A stretch of 64,000 bases of DNA from Musicola paradisiaca NCPPB 2511 (GTDB taxonomy: Bacteria > Pseudomonadota > Gammaproteobacteria > Enterobacterales > Enterobacteriaceae), in assembly GCF_000400505.1 (NCBI RefSeq), contig NZ_CM001857.1:2975844-3039843 (forward strand), written 5' to 3'. Under the pieces are notes generated by a model. It did not search any database and was not told the DNA's origin. It saw only the letters and a list, made by a program, of their open reading frames with translations. Position 1 is the first letter of the stretch. Each line of letters starts with the position of its first letter. A program made the translations under genes and the position numbers. Below are positions 1 to 10,943 of this stretch, one piece after another.

Positions 1-2
1 GA

Positions 3-1838
3 TCAAAAAGGATACAGCCAGGGGATCATAACAACGCTGATCAGCATCACCAACGCGGTAAACGGCACGCCAACCCGGACAAAATCACTAAAACGGTACC
101 CGCCCGGCATCAGCACCAGCGTATTCACCGGCGAAGAAACCGGCGTCATAAATGCCGAAGAGGCGGCAATAGCGATAGTAATGGCGAACGGATAAGGCGA
201 GACCTGCATCTGCTCTGCCGCTGCCACCGCTATCGGCGCCATTAGCACCGCCGTCGCCGTATTAGAAATAAAGAGCCCAATCAACGCGCAGATCACAAAC
301 AGGCAAACCAGCATAAATTGCGGGCCGGCATCGCCAGCAATTTCCATCAACCCTTTGACGATCAGGCTGACCCCGCCGGTTTGCTGCAGCGCTTGCGCAA
401 AAGGCATCATACCGACAATCAGGAGCAAACTCGGCCAATGTACCGCTCGATACGCGCTTTCCATATCAATACAACGGAACTGCCCCATCAGTAGACAGGC
501 AATCAGCGCCGCCACGGCATTGGGGATTTCATCGGTCAGCATCATCGCCACCATCAATGCCAGGCAGAACAACGCATGCGGCGCCTGGTGCCGGGCTGGT
601 GCCACTTCATCCACCTCGGCAGGCAGATTTAACACAATAAAAAGCTGCTTATGTTGATGCAGTAAACGAATATTTCTCCAATCCCCAATCACTAAAAGAA
701 CATCGCCTAATTGCAGAGGTTCATCCGCCAACGCACCGTCCAACGCTTCATTTCCACGTCGAATACCGACAACCGTTAAACCATACCGGCTACGAAACCC
801 GACTTCCTGCAAGGTCTTACCCAATAAGCCGGAGTCGGGAACTAATAAGACTTCAGCCATCCCCACATCACGCGACTGTTCCGAAAAGTATTCACCACGC
901 AAAACCATGGGCTCTAGCCGCTGTGAAAAACAAAAATCACGCAAATTCACATCCGAAGCCGACATATCGATCAGTAGCACATCATTCAGTCGCAGTTCCG
1001 TATTTCCCGCCACGCTGACCATAATGCGCCGAAAACGCTGCCAACGCTCGATGCCGACCACATTGGCGCCATAGCGCTGGCGCAGCAGCAGATCGTCCAG
1101 CCGCTGACCAATAAAAGGTGAACCGGCGCGAATCGCCAAACGCCGCGCCCTTCCCGTCAAACGATAGTCACGAATCAAGTCACGAAAGGTCTTCCGTTTC
1201 CAGACGTCTTTGCTGTTATCGCCGTCAGCGTTCGCCAACAGAAAACGCGCCAGCAACATATAACCAATGCCGACAAGCAATACCACCACACCAATCGGCG
1301 TGGTGGTGAAAAAGCTGAACCCCTGCCCACTCAACCGGGTCAATTCGCTGCTGACTACCATATTGGGAGGCGTCGCCACCAGCGTCATCATGCCGCTGAT
1401 TAATCCAGCGAATGCCAGCGGCATCATCAATCGGGCCGGCGAAGTTTTCATACGGGCGGCCACATTAAGCACGACAGGAATAAAGATGGCCACAATCCCG
1501 GTTGAACTCATAAATGCGCCCAGCAGCGCCACCGTCGCCATTAACAGAATCAGCATACGGGTTTCGCTCTGGCCGGCGACATGCATCAACCAGTCCCCTA
1601 CCTGATAAGCCACACCGGTACGCACCAACCCTTCACCGACGACAAACAACGCGGCGATCAACACGACATTGGGATCGCTGAATCCCATCAGCGCATCTTG
1701 CAACGTCAGCGTGCCGCTCAATACAAAGGCGATAATGACCAGCATCGCCACCACATCCATGCGCAGTCGCCCCATAGCAAATAACACGATGGCGATTAAC
1801 AGCAGGCTAAACACCCAGATAAGCTCGCTGTTCAACAT
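3..1838 (-). CDS. yfbS: Putative SLC13/DASS-family transporter with two RCK_C domains
   Basis: An inner-membrane permease of 611 residues, matching the 610-residue length of E. coli YfbS. Hydrophobic helices fill about residues 5-205 and 425-610. The soluble centre (about 215-405) holds two TrkA-C (RCK_C) type domains, each with the pattern of a short GxxL motif followed by a strand ending in DVLL. The family moves dicarboxylates or sulfate with sodium, but the substrate of YfbS is not established. It is the first gene of a conserved yfbS-yfbT-yfbU-yfbV block and is separated from yfbT by a terminator-like hairpin, so it may have its own promoter. Start chosen at the ATG giving the family length. 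Family assignment is firm; function is not. Confidence 0.88.
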   Translation of the reverse strand: MLNSELIWVFSLLLIAIVLFAMGRLRMDVVAMLVIIAFVLSGTLTLQDALMGFSDPNVVLIAALFVVGEGLVRTGVAYQVGDWLMHVAGQSETRMLILLMATVALLGAFMSSTGIVAIFIPVVLNVAARMKTSPARLMMPLAFAGLISGMMTLVATPPNMVVSSELTRLSGQGFSFFTTTPIGVVVLLVGIGYMLLARFLLANADGDNSKDVWKRKTFRDLIRDYRLTGRARRLAIRAGSPFIGQRLDDLLLRQRYGANVVGIERWQRFRRIMVSVAGNTELRLNDVLLIDMSASDVNLRDFCFSQRLEPMVLRGEYFSEQSRDVGMAEVLLVPDSGLLGKTLQEVGFRSRYGLTVVGIRRGNEALDGALADEPLQLGDVLLVIGDWRNIRLLHQHKQLFIVLNLPAEVDEVAPARHQAPHALFCLALMVAMMLTDEIPNAVAALIACLLMGQFRCIDMESAYRAVHWPSLLLIVGMMPFAQALQQTGGVSLIVKGLMEIAGDAGPQFMLVCLFVICALIGLFISNTATAVLMAPIAVAAAEQMQVSPYPFAITIAIAASSAFMTPVSSPVNTLVLMPGGYRFSDFVRVGVPFTALVMLISVVMIPWLYPF

Positions 1839-1884
1839 GCATTCTCCTTTTGGCTGGCGATTCCGATACCCGTCAGCATGCCAT

Positions 1885-1911
1885 AAAAAAACCCTGCCGA
1901 AGCAGGGTTTT
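1885..1911 (-). terminator. Rho-independent terminator after yfbT
   Basis: An 8-9 bp stem (AAACCCTGC / GCAGGGTTT) with a CGAA loop. On the minus strand it is followed by a run of six T. It lies between the yfbT stop and the yfbS start and should reduce read-through into yfbS. Confidence 0.8.
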
Positions 1912-1934
1912 GATCATGTTTAGTCCGGTTAGAC

Positions 1935-2591
1935 TCAGCGCTGCCGGACAACCGCCAGCCCTTCAGCAGCAAGGTCGATATGTAATGATTCCAGCGAACG
2001 CAGCACAATATCAACGTGCTCCAACCCAGGGGTATCATCCGGCGCATTGACGGCAATAACCCGGCATCCGGCGGCAAGCCCGGACTGCACGCCAGCTGGC
2101 GCATCCTCGACCACTACACATTCGGCGGGAGCCAACCCCAGCCTTTCTGCTCCCAACAGATAAGCGTCAGGATTAGGCTTACCCCGCGCGACTTGTTCTG
2201 CGGTAATGAATATACCCGGCGCAGGCAGCGCTGATGCCGCATGACGCGCATGGGCAATCGGGATTGTCCCCGAAGTCACTATCGCCCAGGGAATACCGAG
2301 TGCATTCAAACGATTCAGCAGAGCCAACGCGCCGGGCATGGCTGCTATTCCCGCGGTATCCGTCGCCTCAATCTGCTCCAGCGCGACGAACTCTTGCTGA
2401 ATGGTCGCTTCGCTTTTTCCCGCCAGGAAGTGGCGCAACGACGTAATAGCCTGTTTCCCGTGAATAAAATCCAGGACTTCCTGCGGATTGATGTCGTGAT
2501 CCCGAGCCCAGTTGCTCCAGGCCCGTTCGACAGCAGGCAGTGAATCCACCAGCGTGCCATCAAGATCAAACAGAAAACCTCTACACTCCAC
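1935..2591 (-). CDS. yfbT: HAD-family sugar phosphatase (HxpA/YfbT)
   Basis: A haloacid-dehalogenase phosphatase of 218 residues. The first catalytic motif is DLDGTLVDS near residue 9, motif II is the T/S of VTSGT near residue 106, and the C-terminal acidic motif is VVEDAPAGV near residue 160. The long helical insert after motif I marks the beta-phosphoglucomutase-like subclass. E. coli YfbT hydrolyses small sugar and polyol phosphates. It lies just downstream of yfbU and is probably co-transcribed with it. The phosphatase assignment is secure; the exact substrate is not visible. Confidence 0.9.
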   Translation of the reverse strand: MECRGFLFDLDGTLVDSLPAVERAWSNWARDHDINPQEVLDFIHGKQAITSLRHFLAGKSEATIQQEFVALEQIEATDTAGIAAMPGALALLNRLNALGIPWAIVTSGTIPIAHARHAASALPAPGIFITAEQVARGKPNPDAYLLGAERLGLAPAECVVVEDAPAGVQSGLAAGCRVIAVNAPDDTPGLEHVDIVLRSLESLHIDLAAEGLAVVRQR

Positions 2592-2611
2592 GCAAAGCCC
2601 CTCTTTATTTA

Positions 2612-3106
2612 TCAGGCATTAATAATTTGCGCGATCTCCACCGCACTCAGGTGATACTGACGCGGACAGGACTGCCATACCGCCAGCATACGATTGTATT
2701 TATCCCACATTTTGGTTTGGGAGTTAAACCCGTGCGTGCCAGAATCGAAATGCGGATAACGGCCCTCTACATGCACCATGAAACGCACATATCCCAGATA
2801 ACGAGCCTCAGTCGCCACATCAAACCCGAGAAATGTCAGGCGGCGCTCATCCATATCAGGCTTTTCTTTCAGGTTGGCCCAGGACACCTGCAACGCATGG
2901 TACATTTCCATAATATTGATGATAGTACGGCAAACGTCTTCGCTCAGATCGCCAAATTCGCGATCCAGTTCTCTCATCTGCAAGCCATAACCGCGTTCAA
3001 TGATAGTTTGCAGACGACGGTAACGCTCCGCGTTATCCGCATCCAACATGCTCATGATTTTGTACTGATTCGACAGAATTAATCGTTGGGCATTGGTCAT
3101 TTCCAT
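2612..3106 (-). CDS. yfbU: YfbU family protein
   Basis: A 164-residue protein nearly identical in layout to E. coli YfbU, whose biochemical role is unknown; overproduction has been linked to cell death. No membrane segments are seen. The ATG at 3106 was chosen because it begins MEMTNAQRL as in the family, gives 164 residues, and has an AGGAG ribosome site about nine bases upstream. The open frame extends further upstream without support. It sits between yfbV and yfbT in the conserved order. Confidence 0.9.
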   Translation of the reverse strand: MEMTNAQRLILSNQYKIMSMLDADNAERYRRLQTIIERGYGLQMRELDREFGDLSEDVCRTIINIMEMYHALQVSWANLKEKPDMDERRLTFLGFDVATEARYLGYVRFMVHVEGRYPHFDSGTHGFNSQTKMWDKYNRMLAVWQSCPRQYHLSAVEIAQIINA

Positions 3107-3242
3107 GGTGCACTCCTGAATCTTTTTCCGACTTAAAGGATACTGATAGCAGGATGGCATATCGGGCGGGGCCGGTTTTTTGATTTAGCGCAGAGTCGAA
3201 TGGAAAAATGGTTGCCTTGAATCGCACAAAATCGGGTTTACA

Positions 3243-3698
3243 TCAAAGATCGTCTAAAAAGGTCTTATCCAACTGCTTGAATGCACGTTTCAGCACATCC
3301 GCCAGCATCTGGAAAGTCGGCGTATCTTCGACCGGCGCCAGCGCCATACCGGACTCCAACAGCTTAGCCCGGATCTCATGAAACCATTGCAGCAACGAAG
3401 GTGGCAACGGCGTAACCGACCGGCGGCCCAGCCACCACAGCCCTTGCATCGGCAGGCTCAAGGCAAATAACGCCGTTGCTACCGACGGCCCCAGTTGTCC
3501 ACCAAGCGCGAGTTGCCAGGTCAACGTAAAAATGGCAACCGGCGGCATAAAGCGGATGGCAAAACGGGTCACGCGCACCACACGATTCTCAGGGAAAACC
3601 GGCGCCAGACGTTTATCGGCAGGCCAAGTCTTCATGTAATGCTGCCCCAGTTGAAACAATTTCAACCATCCGGGCTTACCAACAGGTGCGGTTGTCAT
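3243..3698 (-). CDS. yfbV: Terminus macrodomain insulation protein YfbV (UPF0208)
   Basis: A 151-residue inner-membrane protein of the UPF0208 family. Two hydrophobic helices are visible near residues 48-66 and 70-90, flanked by charged ends. In E. coli YfbV limits spreading of Ter macrodomain properties into flanking DNA. The gene is divergent from ackA, as in E. coli. Confidence 0.88.
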   Translation of the reverse strand: MTTAPVGKPGWLKLFQLGQHYMKTWPADKRLAPVFPENRVVRVTRFAIRFMPPVAIFTLTWQLALGGQLGPSVATALFALSLPMQGLWWLGRRSVTPLPPSLLQWFHEIRAKLLESGMALAPVEDTPTFQMLADVLKRAFKQLDKTFLDDL

Positions 3699-4102
3699 AG
3701 TCGTACCTCAACTTCACGTATAAATAATAAAATTTTCGTATAAATTACCAACTGAAATTGACAAGCTTAAAATATATTTTGAGTTTAATGATTGCTATCG
3801 GTATCCTAAACTGCCTTTTGGTCACGATAAAAATGTGTTTCGACGCAGAGCCACTCCGGCTGACGGCCGCCTTTTTGGGCAAACGCTTTCAACCCAAGTC
3901 TGCCGTCGCATATATTCCATGCCGATGCCATTCTGCCTCGCGCGTTCCTACGCCATAAAGCATCCTGCACATCGGCAATTTTCGCTGTCATGCCCGGTAA
4001 ATCGCCAGGCCATGATGTTAATCATAAATGTCGTTGGTTTTCTGCGCTACGCTGGACACCGTATGACATTTTTTTAACCATGTATAACAAGTAGGTACTT
4101 CC
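3699..4102. other. 404-base divergent intergenic region, yfbV / ackA
   Basis: No convincing gene. It must carry the ackA and yfbV promoters. A TTGACA hexamer occurs at about 3758 in an AT-rich patch, but no well-spaced -10 element could be assigned. No FNR or ArcA site was recognised with confidence. Confidence 0.5.
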
Positions 4103-5305
4103 ATGTCGAGTAAGTTAGTACTGGTTCTTAACTGTGGTAGTTCATCCCTGAAGTTCGCCATTCTGGATGCCGTAAGCGGTGATGAATACCTGTCTGGCCT
4201 GGCTGAATGTTTCCACCTGCCTGAAGCACGTATCAAATGGAAAATGGATGGCGCCAAACAGGAAGCCGCACTGGGTTCCGGTGCCGCCCACAGCGAAGCA
4301 CTGAGTTTCATTGTCAACACCATCCTGAGCCAAAAACCCGAGTTGTCCGCACAACTGGTAGCCATCGGTCATCGTATCGTTCACGGCGGCGAAAAATTCA
4401 CACAGTCTGCGGTGATCAACGACGAAGTGCTGCAGGGTATCAAAGACGCTATCCCGTTCGCTCCGTTGCACAACCCGGCTCATCTGATCGGTATTGAAGA
4501 AGCGCTAAAAGAATTCCCGCAGCTTGCATCCAAGAACGTAGCCGTTTTCGACACTGCGTTCCATCAGACCATGCCGGAAGAAGCCTACCTGTACGCTCTG
4601 CCATACAAATTGTACAAAGAACAGCATATCCGTCGTTATGGCGCCCACGGCACCAGCCACTACTATGTCTCCCGCGAAGCGGCGAAACAACTGAACAAAC
4701 CGGTTGATGAGCTGAACGTCATCACCTGCCATCTGGGCAACGGTGGTTCTGTTTCCGCCATTCGCAACGGTAAATGCGTCGATACCTCGATGGGGCTGAC
4801 CCCGCTGGAAGGCCTGGTGATGGGTACCCGCAGCGGTGACATCGATCCGGCGGTTGTTTTCCACCTGCACGATTCCATGGGCATGAGCGTAGCGGACATC
4901 AACAAGTTGCTGACCAAAGAGTCCGGCCTGTTGGGCCTGACCGAAGTCACCAGCGATTGCCGTTACGTTGAAGACAACTACGAAACGAAAGAAGACGCCA
5001 AACGCGCCATGAACGTGTACTGCCACCGTCTGGCCAAATACATCGGCGCCTACAGCGCCCTGATGGAAGGCCGTCTGGACGCCGTCATCTTCACCGGCGG
5101 TATTGGTGAAAACGCCGCCATGGTACGCGAATTGACGCTGAAACAGCTGGGCCTGCTGGGACTGGATGTCGACCACGAACGCAACCTGGCTGCCCGCTTC
5201 GGCAAAGGCGGCAACATCGCTAAAGATGGCTGCCGCCCGGCACTGGTGATCCCCACCAATGAAGAATTGGTCATCGCGCAAGACGCACTCCGTCTGACCG
5301 CCTGA
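4103..5305 (+). CDS. ackA: Acetate kinase
   Basis: Acetate kinase makes ATP and acetate from acetyl phosphate and ADP, the last step of acetate overflow, in the cytoplasm. The 400-residue length equals that of E. coli AckA. Visible signatures are the N-terminal nucleotide-binding strand [22 protein letters not shown] (about residues 90-100, substrate Arg), the YGAHGTSH motif near 175, the phosphate loop GNGGS near 212, and the PTNEELVIA end. It lies 74 bases before pta in the same direction with a hairpin between, giving a probable ackA-pta operon with polarity. Confidence 0.97.
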   Translation: MSSKLVLVLNCGSSSLKFAILDAVSGDEYLSGLAECFHLPEARIKWKMDGAKQEAALGSGAAHSEALSFIVNTILSQKPELSAQLVAIGHRIVHGGEKFTQSAVINDEVLQGIKDAIPFAPLHNPAHLIGIEEALKEFPQLASKNVAVFDTAFHQTMPEEAYLYALPYKLYKEQHIRRYGAHGTSHYYVSREAAKQLNKPVDELNVITCHLGNGGSVSAIRNGKCVDTSMGLTPLEGLVMGTRSGDIDPAVVFHLHDSMGMSVADINKLLTKESGLLGLTEVTSDCRYVEDNYETKEDAKRAMNVYCHRLAKYIGAYSALMEGRLDAVIFTGGIGENAAMVRELTLKQLGLLGLDVDHERNLAARFGKGGNIAKDGCRPALVIPTNEELVIAQDALRLTA

Positions 5306-5315
5306 TAACTTCCCC

Positions 5316-5346
5316 ACTCCGTCAGCTCCGGCTGACGGAGTTGTTT
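5316..5346 (+). terminator. Terminator-like hairpin between ackA and pta
   Basis: An 11-bp stem (ACTCCGTCAGC / GCTGACGGAGT) with a TCCG loop is followed by TGTTTT. It lies ten bases after the ackA stop and 34 before the pta start, so it probably acts as a partial terminator or mRNA 3' end inside the operon. Confidence 0.65.
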
Positions 5347-5379
5347 TGAGCAACGAGCAACCGCAAACGAGGTTAAGCC

Positions 5380-7521
5380 GTGTCCCGTACAATCATGTTG
5401 ATTCCCACTGGCACCAGTGTGGGACTGACCAGCGTCAGCCTGGGTGTCATTCGTTCCATGGAACAGAAAGGCGTACGCCTGAGCGTATTCAAACCGGTCG
5501 CCCAACCGCGCGCCGGCGAAAACGCGCTGGATCAGACCACTACCATCATCCGTGCAAACTCGGCAATCAATGTCGTAGAGCCGCTGCAGGTGAGCTATGT
5601 GGAATCCATGCTGAGCAGCAACCAGCAGGACGTTCTGCTGGAAGAAATCATCGCCCGTTATCACGAAAATACTAAAGATGCCGATGTCGTCCTGGTAGAA
5701 GGTCTGGTTCCGACCCGCAAACACCAGTTCGCCAATGCGCTGAACTATGAAATCGCCAAAACGCTGAATGCGGAAATCGTATTCGTTATGGCGCTAGGCA
5801 ATGACTCTCCGGATCAGTTAAAAGAACGTATCGAATTGGCCCGTTCCAGTTTCGGCGGCGCCAGCAATAAAAATATTACCGGCGTTATCATCAACAAACT
5901 GAATGCCCCGGTGGATGAACAGGGTCGCACTCGTCCCGACCTGTCGGAAATCTTCGACGATTCCTCCAAGGCCAGCGTGAAAAACGTCGATCCGAAACAC
6001 CTCTTCGCCAATACGCCGCTGCCGGTACTGGGCTGTATTCCCTGGAGCTTCGATCTGATCGCCACGCGCGCGATCGATATGGCCAAACATCTTAATGCCA
6101 AGATCGTCAATACCGGTGATATCGAAACCCGCCGGGTGAAATCCGTCACTTTCTGTGCCCGCAGCATTCCTCACATGCTGGAGCATTTCCGTCCGGGTTC
6201 GCTGCTGGTGACTTCCGCTGACCGTCCCGACGTGCTGGTCGCCGCCTGTCTGGCCGCCATGAACGGCGTCGAGATCGGCGCGCTGCTGCTGACCGGCGGC
6301 TATACCATGGAAGCCAGCATCGCCAAACTGTGCGAACGCGCCTTCCAAACCGGTTTGCCGGTATTCATGGTGGAAACCAACACCTGGCAGACCTCCCTGA
6401 ACCTGCAGAGTTTCAATCTGGAACTGCCTGCCGATGACCGCGAGCGCGTGGAAAAAGTTCAGGAATACGTTGCACGCCATATCGATTCCCAGTGGATCGA
6501 CTCGCTGAGCGCCGCGTCCGAAGGCTCTCGCCGTCTGTCTCCGCCAGCGTTCCGTTATCAGCTGACCGAGCTGGCCCGTAAGGCCGGTAAACGTATCGTA
6601 CTGCCGGAAGGCGACGAGCCGCGTACCGTCAAGGCCGCTGCTATCTGTGCCGAACGCGGTATCGCGCAGTGCGTGCTGCTGGGTAATCCGGAAGAAATCC
6701 GGCGTGTGGCGGCGGTTCAGGGCGTAGAGCTGGGTAAAGGCATTGAAATCGTCGACCCGGCCGTGGTTCGCGAACGTTACGTACCGCGTCTGGTCGAACT
6801 GCGCAAAAGCAAAGGCATGACCGAAGTGGTTGCGCGCGAACAGCTGGAAGACAACGTGGTACTCGGCACCTTGATGCTGGAACAGAACGAAGTTGACGGT
6901 CTGGTTTCCGGTGCGGTTCACACCACTGCCAATACCATCCGCCCGCCGTTGCAGTTGATCAAAACCGCACCGGGCAGCTCGCTGGTCTCCTCCGTGTTCT
7001 TCATGCTGCTGCCGGAACAGGTTCTGGTCTATGGCGACTGCGCCATCAACCCGGATCCGACCGCCGAGCAGCTGGCTGAAATCGCTATCCAGTCTGCTGA
7101 TTCCGCCACGGCATTCGGCGTTGAGCCGCGCGTCGCCATGATCTCCTACTCTACCGGTAACTCCGGTACCGGTAGCGACGTGGACAAAGTGCGCGAAGCC
7201 ACCCGCATCGCCAAGGAAAAACGTCCGGATCTGGTTATCGATGGTCCGTTGCAGTACGACGCCGCCATCATGGCCGATGTTGCCAAGTCTAAGGCGCCGA
7301 ACTCGCCGGTTGCCGGTCAGGCTACCGTGTTCGTGTTCCCGGATCTGAACACCGGCAACACCACATACAAAGCGGTGCAACGTTCCGCCAACCTGATCTC
7401 CATCGGGCCGATGCTGCAAGGCATGCGTAAACCGGTCAACGACCTGTCCCGCGGCGCACTGGTGGACGATATCGTTTACACCGTGGCGCTGACCGCCATT
7501 CAGTCGACCCAGATCGCCTGA
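5380..7521 (+). CDS. pta: Phosphate acetyltransferase
   Basis: Converts acetyl-CoA and phosphate to acetyl phosphate and CoA, feeding AckA. The 713-residue length and three-part layout match E. coli Pta: an N-terminal P-loop-like BioD/AAA-26 region (about 1-220), a DRTGG domain (about 230-340) and the catalytic PTA/PTB domain from about 390. The last contains [16 protein letters not shown] and VFPDLNTGN. The start is a GTG with an AGGAGG-like GAGG upstream, as in E. coli pta. Confidence 0.97.
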   Translation: MSRTIMLIPTGTSVGLTSVSLGVIRSMEQKGVRLSVFKPVAQPRAGENALDQTTTIIRANSAINVVEPLQVSYVESMLSSNQQDVLLEEIIARYHENTKDADVVLVEGLVPTRKHQFANALNYEIAKTLNAEIVFVMALGNDSPDQLKERIELARSSFGGASNKNITGVIINKLNAPVDEQGRTRPDLSEIFDDSSKASVKNVDPKHLFANTPLPVLGCIPWSFDLIATRAIDMAKHLNAKIVNTGDIETRRVKSVTFCARSIPHMLEHFRPGSLLVTSADRPDVLVAACLAAMNGVEIGALLLTGGYTMEASIAKLCERAFQTGLPVFMVETNTWQTSLNLQSFNLELPADDRERVEKVQEYVARHIDSQWIDSLSAASEGSRRLSPPAFRYQLTELARKAGKRIVLPEGDEPRTVKAAAICAERGIAQCVLLGNPEEIRRVAAVQGVELGKGIEIVDPAVVRERYVPRLVELRKSKGMTEVVAREQLEDNVVLGTLMLEQNEVDGLVSGAVHTTANTIRPPLQLIKTAPGSSLVSSVFFMLLPEQVLVYGDCAINPDPTAEQLAEIAIQSADSATAFGVEPRVAMISYSTGNSGTGSDVDKVREATRIAKEKRPDLVIDGPLQYDAAIMADVAKSKAPNSPVAGQATVFVFPDLNTGNTTYKAVQRSANLISIGPMLQGMRKPVNDLSRGALVDDIVYTVALTAIQSTQIA

Positions 7522-7538
7522 TAAGTCGGTTTAAACAG

Positions 7539-7568
7539 AACAAACGCCAGCATAAGCTGGCGTTTGTT
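7539..7568. terminator. Bidirectional terminator between pta and yfcD
   Basis: A 13-bp perfect stem (from AACAAACGCCAGC, ATAA loop) whose right arm ends in GTTTGTT. It lies between the convergent ends of pta and yfcD and can serve both strands. Confidence 0.85.
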
Positions 7569-7588
7569 TATGGTGCCGACAATCTGTT

Positions 7589-8194
7589 TTAGTTCTCGTC
7601 CACCGCGTCGTGGCTCTCCGGACGCGCCGATTTTTCGGGCTGGCTCCGTGATGAGCGCGTCAATTGTATTTCCGCCGCGTTGTTATTATTGCGGCTCAAC
7701 CATAGCGCCAGCGCTTTGAGCGAATCCGGCGTAAATTCATCACAGCGGGCGGTAATCTCTTCCGGCGTTAACCAACTGACTTCCACGATCTCTTCCGCTT
7801 GCAGGGCGAACGGCCCATGAGTCACACAACTGAACAACGCTCCCCACACCCGGCAGTCGTCGCTTTCGTAATAAAACACGCCATGCTCGGCGAGCGGGAC
7901 ACCGGCAATTCCCAGCTCTTCTTCCGCTTCCCGTCGGGCCGACTCCAGCCAGGCTTCACCCGCCTGCACCACGCCGCCCGCCGTCGCATCCAGCCAGCCG
8001 GGGTAGAAATCTTTGGTCTCGGTTCGCCGCTGAACCAAAATTTTCCCCATGCCGTCATGCACAACAATGTAGGTGGCACGATGTCGCAGACACTGAGCAC
8101 GCATCTGCTGACGGCTTGATTGAGCAATGACCTCGTTGTTTTCATCAACGATATCGACCCATTCCGTGCCTGCCGCCTGAGTTTGTTCTACCAT
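7589..8194 (-). CDS. yfcD: Nudix hydrolase YfcD
   Basis: A cytoplasmic Nudix hydrolase of 201 residues. The Nudix box reads [20 protein letters not shown] and matches Gx5Ex7REUxEExGU in full. The substrate is not known; the IPP-isomerase-like subgroup is suggested by similarity to E. coli YfcD (about 180 residues). The C-terminal 25 residues are an extra polar tail rich in S, R and E. In E. coli yfcC lies between pta and yfcD; it is missing here. Confidence 0.9.
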   Translation of the reverse strand: MVEQTQAAGTEWVDIVDENNEVIAQSSRQQMRAQCLRHRATYIVVHDGMGKILVQRRTETKDFYPGWLDATAGGVVQAGEAWLESARREAEEELGIAGVPLAEHGVFYYESDDCRVWGALFSCVTHGPFALQAEEIVEVSWLTPEEITARCDEFTPDSLKALALWLSRNNNNAAEIQLTRSSRSQPEKSARPESHDAVDEN

Positions 8195-8271
8195 CCTCTG
8201 AAACCCTTTGGTTGTGGCGCGTTCACGCGCATCGTTATTTGAATAAGAGACATTGAGAGAGTCACGCTAAC

Positions 8272-8823
8272 TTAGTGTGTAACCTGAACCTGTGCAATAG
8301 GCGCGCCGCCCGACAGCGGCAGCACCTGCAACACGCCATCCTCAAGTACGCCGTAACTGGCAGGGAAACCGCCTTTGGGTAAGCTGGCCGACCCAGGATT
8401 AAAACAGACGATGTCATCACATCGCTCCGCCACAGGAATATGGGTATGCCCATACACCAGCACATCGCCTGCATTCAGCGCAGGACGTTGTTGCGGATGA
8501 AACAGATGCCCATGGGTCAAAAACAGCCGGCAATCCGGCAGCAATATCTGTTGCCACGGCGCAGTGACCGGGAAATTCAGCAGCATCTGATCCACTTCGC
8601 TGTCGCAATTGCCCCGCACCGCGATAATCCGGGACGCATAATCATTTAGCCGGGTTGCCACATCAGCGGGCTGATAACGCTCCGGCAACGGATTGCGCGG
8701 GCCGTGATTGAGAAAATCCCCCAGCAGCACCAGCCATTGCGCGCCTTTCTGCTCAAAACGTTCCAATACCTGCTCCGTCGCGGATAGCGACCCATGCAGA
8801 TCGGAAGCAAACACCAGTTTCAT
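8272..8823 (-). CDS. yfcE: Phosphodiesterase YfcE
   Basis: A calcineurin-like metallophosphoesterase of 183 residues (E. coli YfcE 184). Metal-binding motifs are SDLHG (residues 7-11), LGDFLNHG (about 38-45), GNCD (about 74-77), THGH (about 109-112) and GHTHIP (about 131-136). E. coli YfcE cleaves bis-pNPP in vitro with Mn; its physiological substrate is unknown. The ATG at 8823 was chosen from family length; an open extension upstream has no similarity. It is divergent from yfcG. Confidence 0.93.
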   Translation of the reverse strand: MKLVFASDLHGSLSATEQVLERFEQKGAQWLVLLGDFLNHGPRNPLPERYQPADVATRLNDYASRIIAVRGNCDSEVDQMLLNFPVTAPWQQILLPDCRLFLTHGHLFHPQQRPALNAGDVLVYGHTHIPVAERCDDIVCFNPGSASLPKGGFPASYGVLEDGVLQVLPLSGGAPIAQVQVTH

Positions 8824-9038
8824 GATCGTATTCCTGACATATTTAAGATCTTCACTATGCCTCATGGTATCAAAAATTTTTACCGTCGCTGCGTGCAATG
8901 CTTGCCAAATACGCATCATTCAGCCATGTCTATTGATAGATGCAACGGTTATTTATATCCAGATTACAACAATGTTAATTTACTGGCGCCCGCTGCGTTC
9001 AACGGTAGCCGGAATCTAATAATGTGGAGAGAATACTC

Positions 9039-9668
9039 ATGATCGAACTGTATTACGCCCCAACGCCCAATGGTCATAAAATCACGCTGTTTCTGGAAGA
9101 AACCCAGTTGCCTTACCAGTTGCACCCGGTGAATATCGGTACAGGCGAACAATTCAAACCCGAATTTCTGGCGATCTCCCCCAACAATAAAATTCCGGCG
9201 ATTGTCGATACTCAACCCGCTGACGCCGGAGCCCCCATCAGTCTGTTTGAGTCGGGCGCTATCTTGCTCTATCTGGCGGAAAAAACCGGTCAACTGTTAA
9301 GCGCCGACGTGCGGGAACGTACAGCAACCCTACAGTGGCTTTTTTGGCAGGTTGCGGGGTTCGGCCCGATGCTAGGCCAGAATCATCATTTCAGCCACTA
9401 TGCGCCCCAACCCGTTCCTTATGCCATCGAACGCTACCAGAAGGAAACCCAACGCTTGTACGGCGTGCTCGACAAACAGTTGCAGACGCATACCTGGCTG
9501 GCCGGCAACAGTTACAGTATTGCCGACATCGCAACTTATCCATGGGTTGTTTCCCACGAACGTCAAAGCATTGACCTGAACGAATTCCCGGCGGTGCAAA
9601 CCTGGTTCGAACGTATTCGCGAACGTCCGGCCACTCAACGCGCCTACCAACTGGCAAGCCACGCCTGA
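9039..9668 (+). CDS. yfcG: Glutathione S-transferase-like disulfide-bond oxidoreductase
   Basis: A cytoplasmic GST-fold protein of 209 residues. It has a thioredoxin-like N-terminal domain beginning with the YfcG signature YYAPTPNGHKITLFLEE, where Thr and Asn replace a catalytic Cys, and the ISPNNKIPAI cis-Pro loop and ESGAILLYLAEKTG. The all-helical C-terminal domain contains LFWQVAGFGPMLGQNHHF. E. coli YfcG binds glutathione or glutathionylspermidine and reduces disulfides. The ATG at 9039 follows a GGAGAG site and matches the family start. E. coli yfcF, which precedes it there, is absent. Confidence 0.92.
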   Translation: MIELYYAPTPNGHKITLFLEETQLPYQLHPVNIGTGEQFKPEFLAISPNNKIPAIVDTQPADAGAPISLFESGAILLYLAEKTGQLLSADVRERTATLQWLFWQVAGFGPMLGQNHHFSHYAPQPVPYAIERYQKETQRLYGVLDKQLQTHTWLAGNSYSIADIATYPWVVSHERQSIDLNEFPAVQTWFERIRERPATQRAYQLASHA

Positions 9669-9696
9669 TTGAGCGTTGCCATCTCATCATCCGTAG

Positions 9697-9722
9697 AACA
9701 AGGTGCCCCAGGGCGCCTTGTT
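9697..9722 (+). terminator. Probable terminator after yfcG
   Basis: An 11-bp stem (AACAAGGTGCC / GGCGCCTTGTT, one G-U pair) with a four-base loop, followed by ACTTTATT. Confidence 0.65.
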
Positions 9723-9954
9723 ACTTTATTACCCATGGTTTTTTCTGCGTTCATCGCCGCCGCCAATCGATTAAAAAACATCATCATGAAAGCGTTATCG
9801 TCAACATGTGATCTATTCCCCGGCAGCGGCTTGCGGCCATAACCACAATGATGAAAAAACCGGTATGCTGGGCTGTGTCCCCATCCATCGTTCCGCCTGC
9901 GAGTCTGTCGTTCCAGGCAATCGGGCATAACCTGAGACAAAAGCGAGGTCAGAT

Positions 9955-10860
9955 ATGCAGTTACTGATCACCGGCGGCACCGGCCTTATCGGGCGCCCAC
10001 TGATCCAGCGTCTATTATCACTTTCGCATCAGATTACGGTTGTCACCCGGGCTCCAGAGCAGGCGCGCCAGATACTGGGAACTCAGGTGAATTACTGGCA
10101 CAACTTGAATGACAAAACGTCTCTGGATGGATTTGACGGCGTGATTAACCTGGCAGGCGAGCCCATCGCCAGCAAACGCTGGAGTGCGGCCCAGAAAGAG
10201 AAACTCTGCCAAAGTCGTTGGGAAATCACCCAACGATTAACCCAGCTCATCCAGAACAGCCAGACGCCGCCGTCTGTCTTTCTGTCCGGTTCCGCCGTAG
10301 GGTATTACGGCGATCAGGGCCAGGGGGTAGTCACCGAAGACGAGCCTGCGCACGATGATTTCACCCATACCTTGTGTGCGCGTTGGGAAGCGCTGGCGCT
10401 GGATGCCGAAAGCGACAAAACCCGTGTCTGTCTGCTGCGCACCGGTATCGTACTCTCCCGCGAGGGCGGCGCATTAGCAAAAATGCTGCCGCTGTTCCGG
10501 GTCGGACTAGGCGGCCCGATCGGTTCCGGCAAACAGTACCTGCCCTGGATCCACATCGACGATATGATCAATGCCATCCTCTACCTGCTGGATAATCCGA
10601 TACTGGGCGGCCCTTTCAATATGGTTTCGCCCTACCCGGTGCGTAATGAGAAATTTTCGGCCATGCTGGCGCATGTACTGGATCGCCCCGCCTTCCTGCG
10701 GACGCCGGGCTGGGCGCTGAAACTGGCGCTAGGCGAAGCGGCAACCCTCCTGCTCGGCGGGCAAAGGGCGATACCGCAGCGGTTGGAAAAAGCCGGTTTC
10801 GGATTCCGTTTTTTTGAATTGGAAGAAGCGCTGGCGGATTTACTCAATCCTCCCCGCTAA
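9955..10860 (+). CDS. yfcH: SDR39U1-type epimerase/NAD(P)-binding protein YfcH
   Basis: An extended short-chain dehydrogenase-like protein of 301 residues (E. coli YfcH 297). The Rossmann nucleotide motif is GGTGLIG at residues 7-13, the active-site region contains GSAVGYYGD near 104, and the C-terminal DUF1731 region follows. The substrate is unknown. In E. coli folX lies just upstream; here it is missing. A hairpin shared with hisP follows the stop. Confidence 0.9.
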   Translation: MQLLITGGTGLIGRPLIQRLLSLSHQITVVTRAPEQARQILGTQVNYWHNLNDKTSLDGFDGVINLAGEPIASKRWSAAQKEKLCQSRWEITQRLTQLIQNSQTPPSVFLSGSAVGYYGDQGQGVVTEDEPAHDDFTHTLCARWEALALDAESDKTRVCLLRTGIVLSREGGALAKMLPLFRVGLGGPIGSGKQYLPWIHIDDMINAILYLLDNPILGGPFNMVSPYPVRNEKFSAMLAHVLDRPAFLRTPGWALKLALGEAATLLLGGQRAIPQRLEKAGFGFRFFELEEALADLLNPPR

Positions 10861-10896
10861 GCAACATTGATATCGGTAAATCGCCCGTATCACAAC

Positions 10897-10927
10897 GCCA
10901 GGGGCACCTTGTCAGGGTGCCCCTGGC
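10897..10927. terminator. Bidirectional terminator between yfcH and hisP
   Basis: A 12-bp perfect GC-rich stem (GCCAGGGGCACC / GGTGCCCCTGGC) with a seven-base loop between convergent genes. There is no long T-run on either side. Confidence 0.7.
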
Positions 10928-10943
10928 CTTCATACCGGAGTGA

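Noticed and set aside
5818..7419. Long open frame (about 530 codons) on the minus strand opposite pta
   Set aside because: It is a codon-bias shadow of the high-GC pta gene: composition rich in Arg/Gly/His, no domain, no ribosome site.
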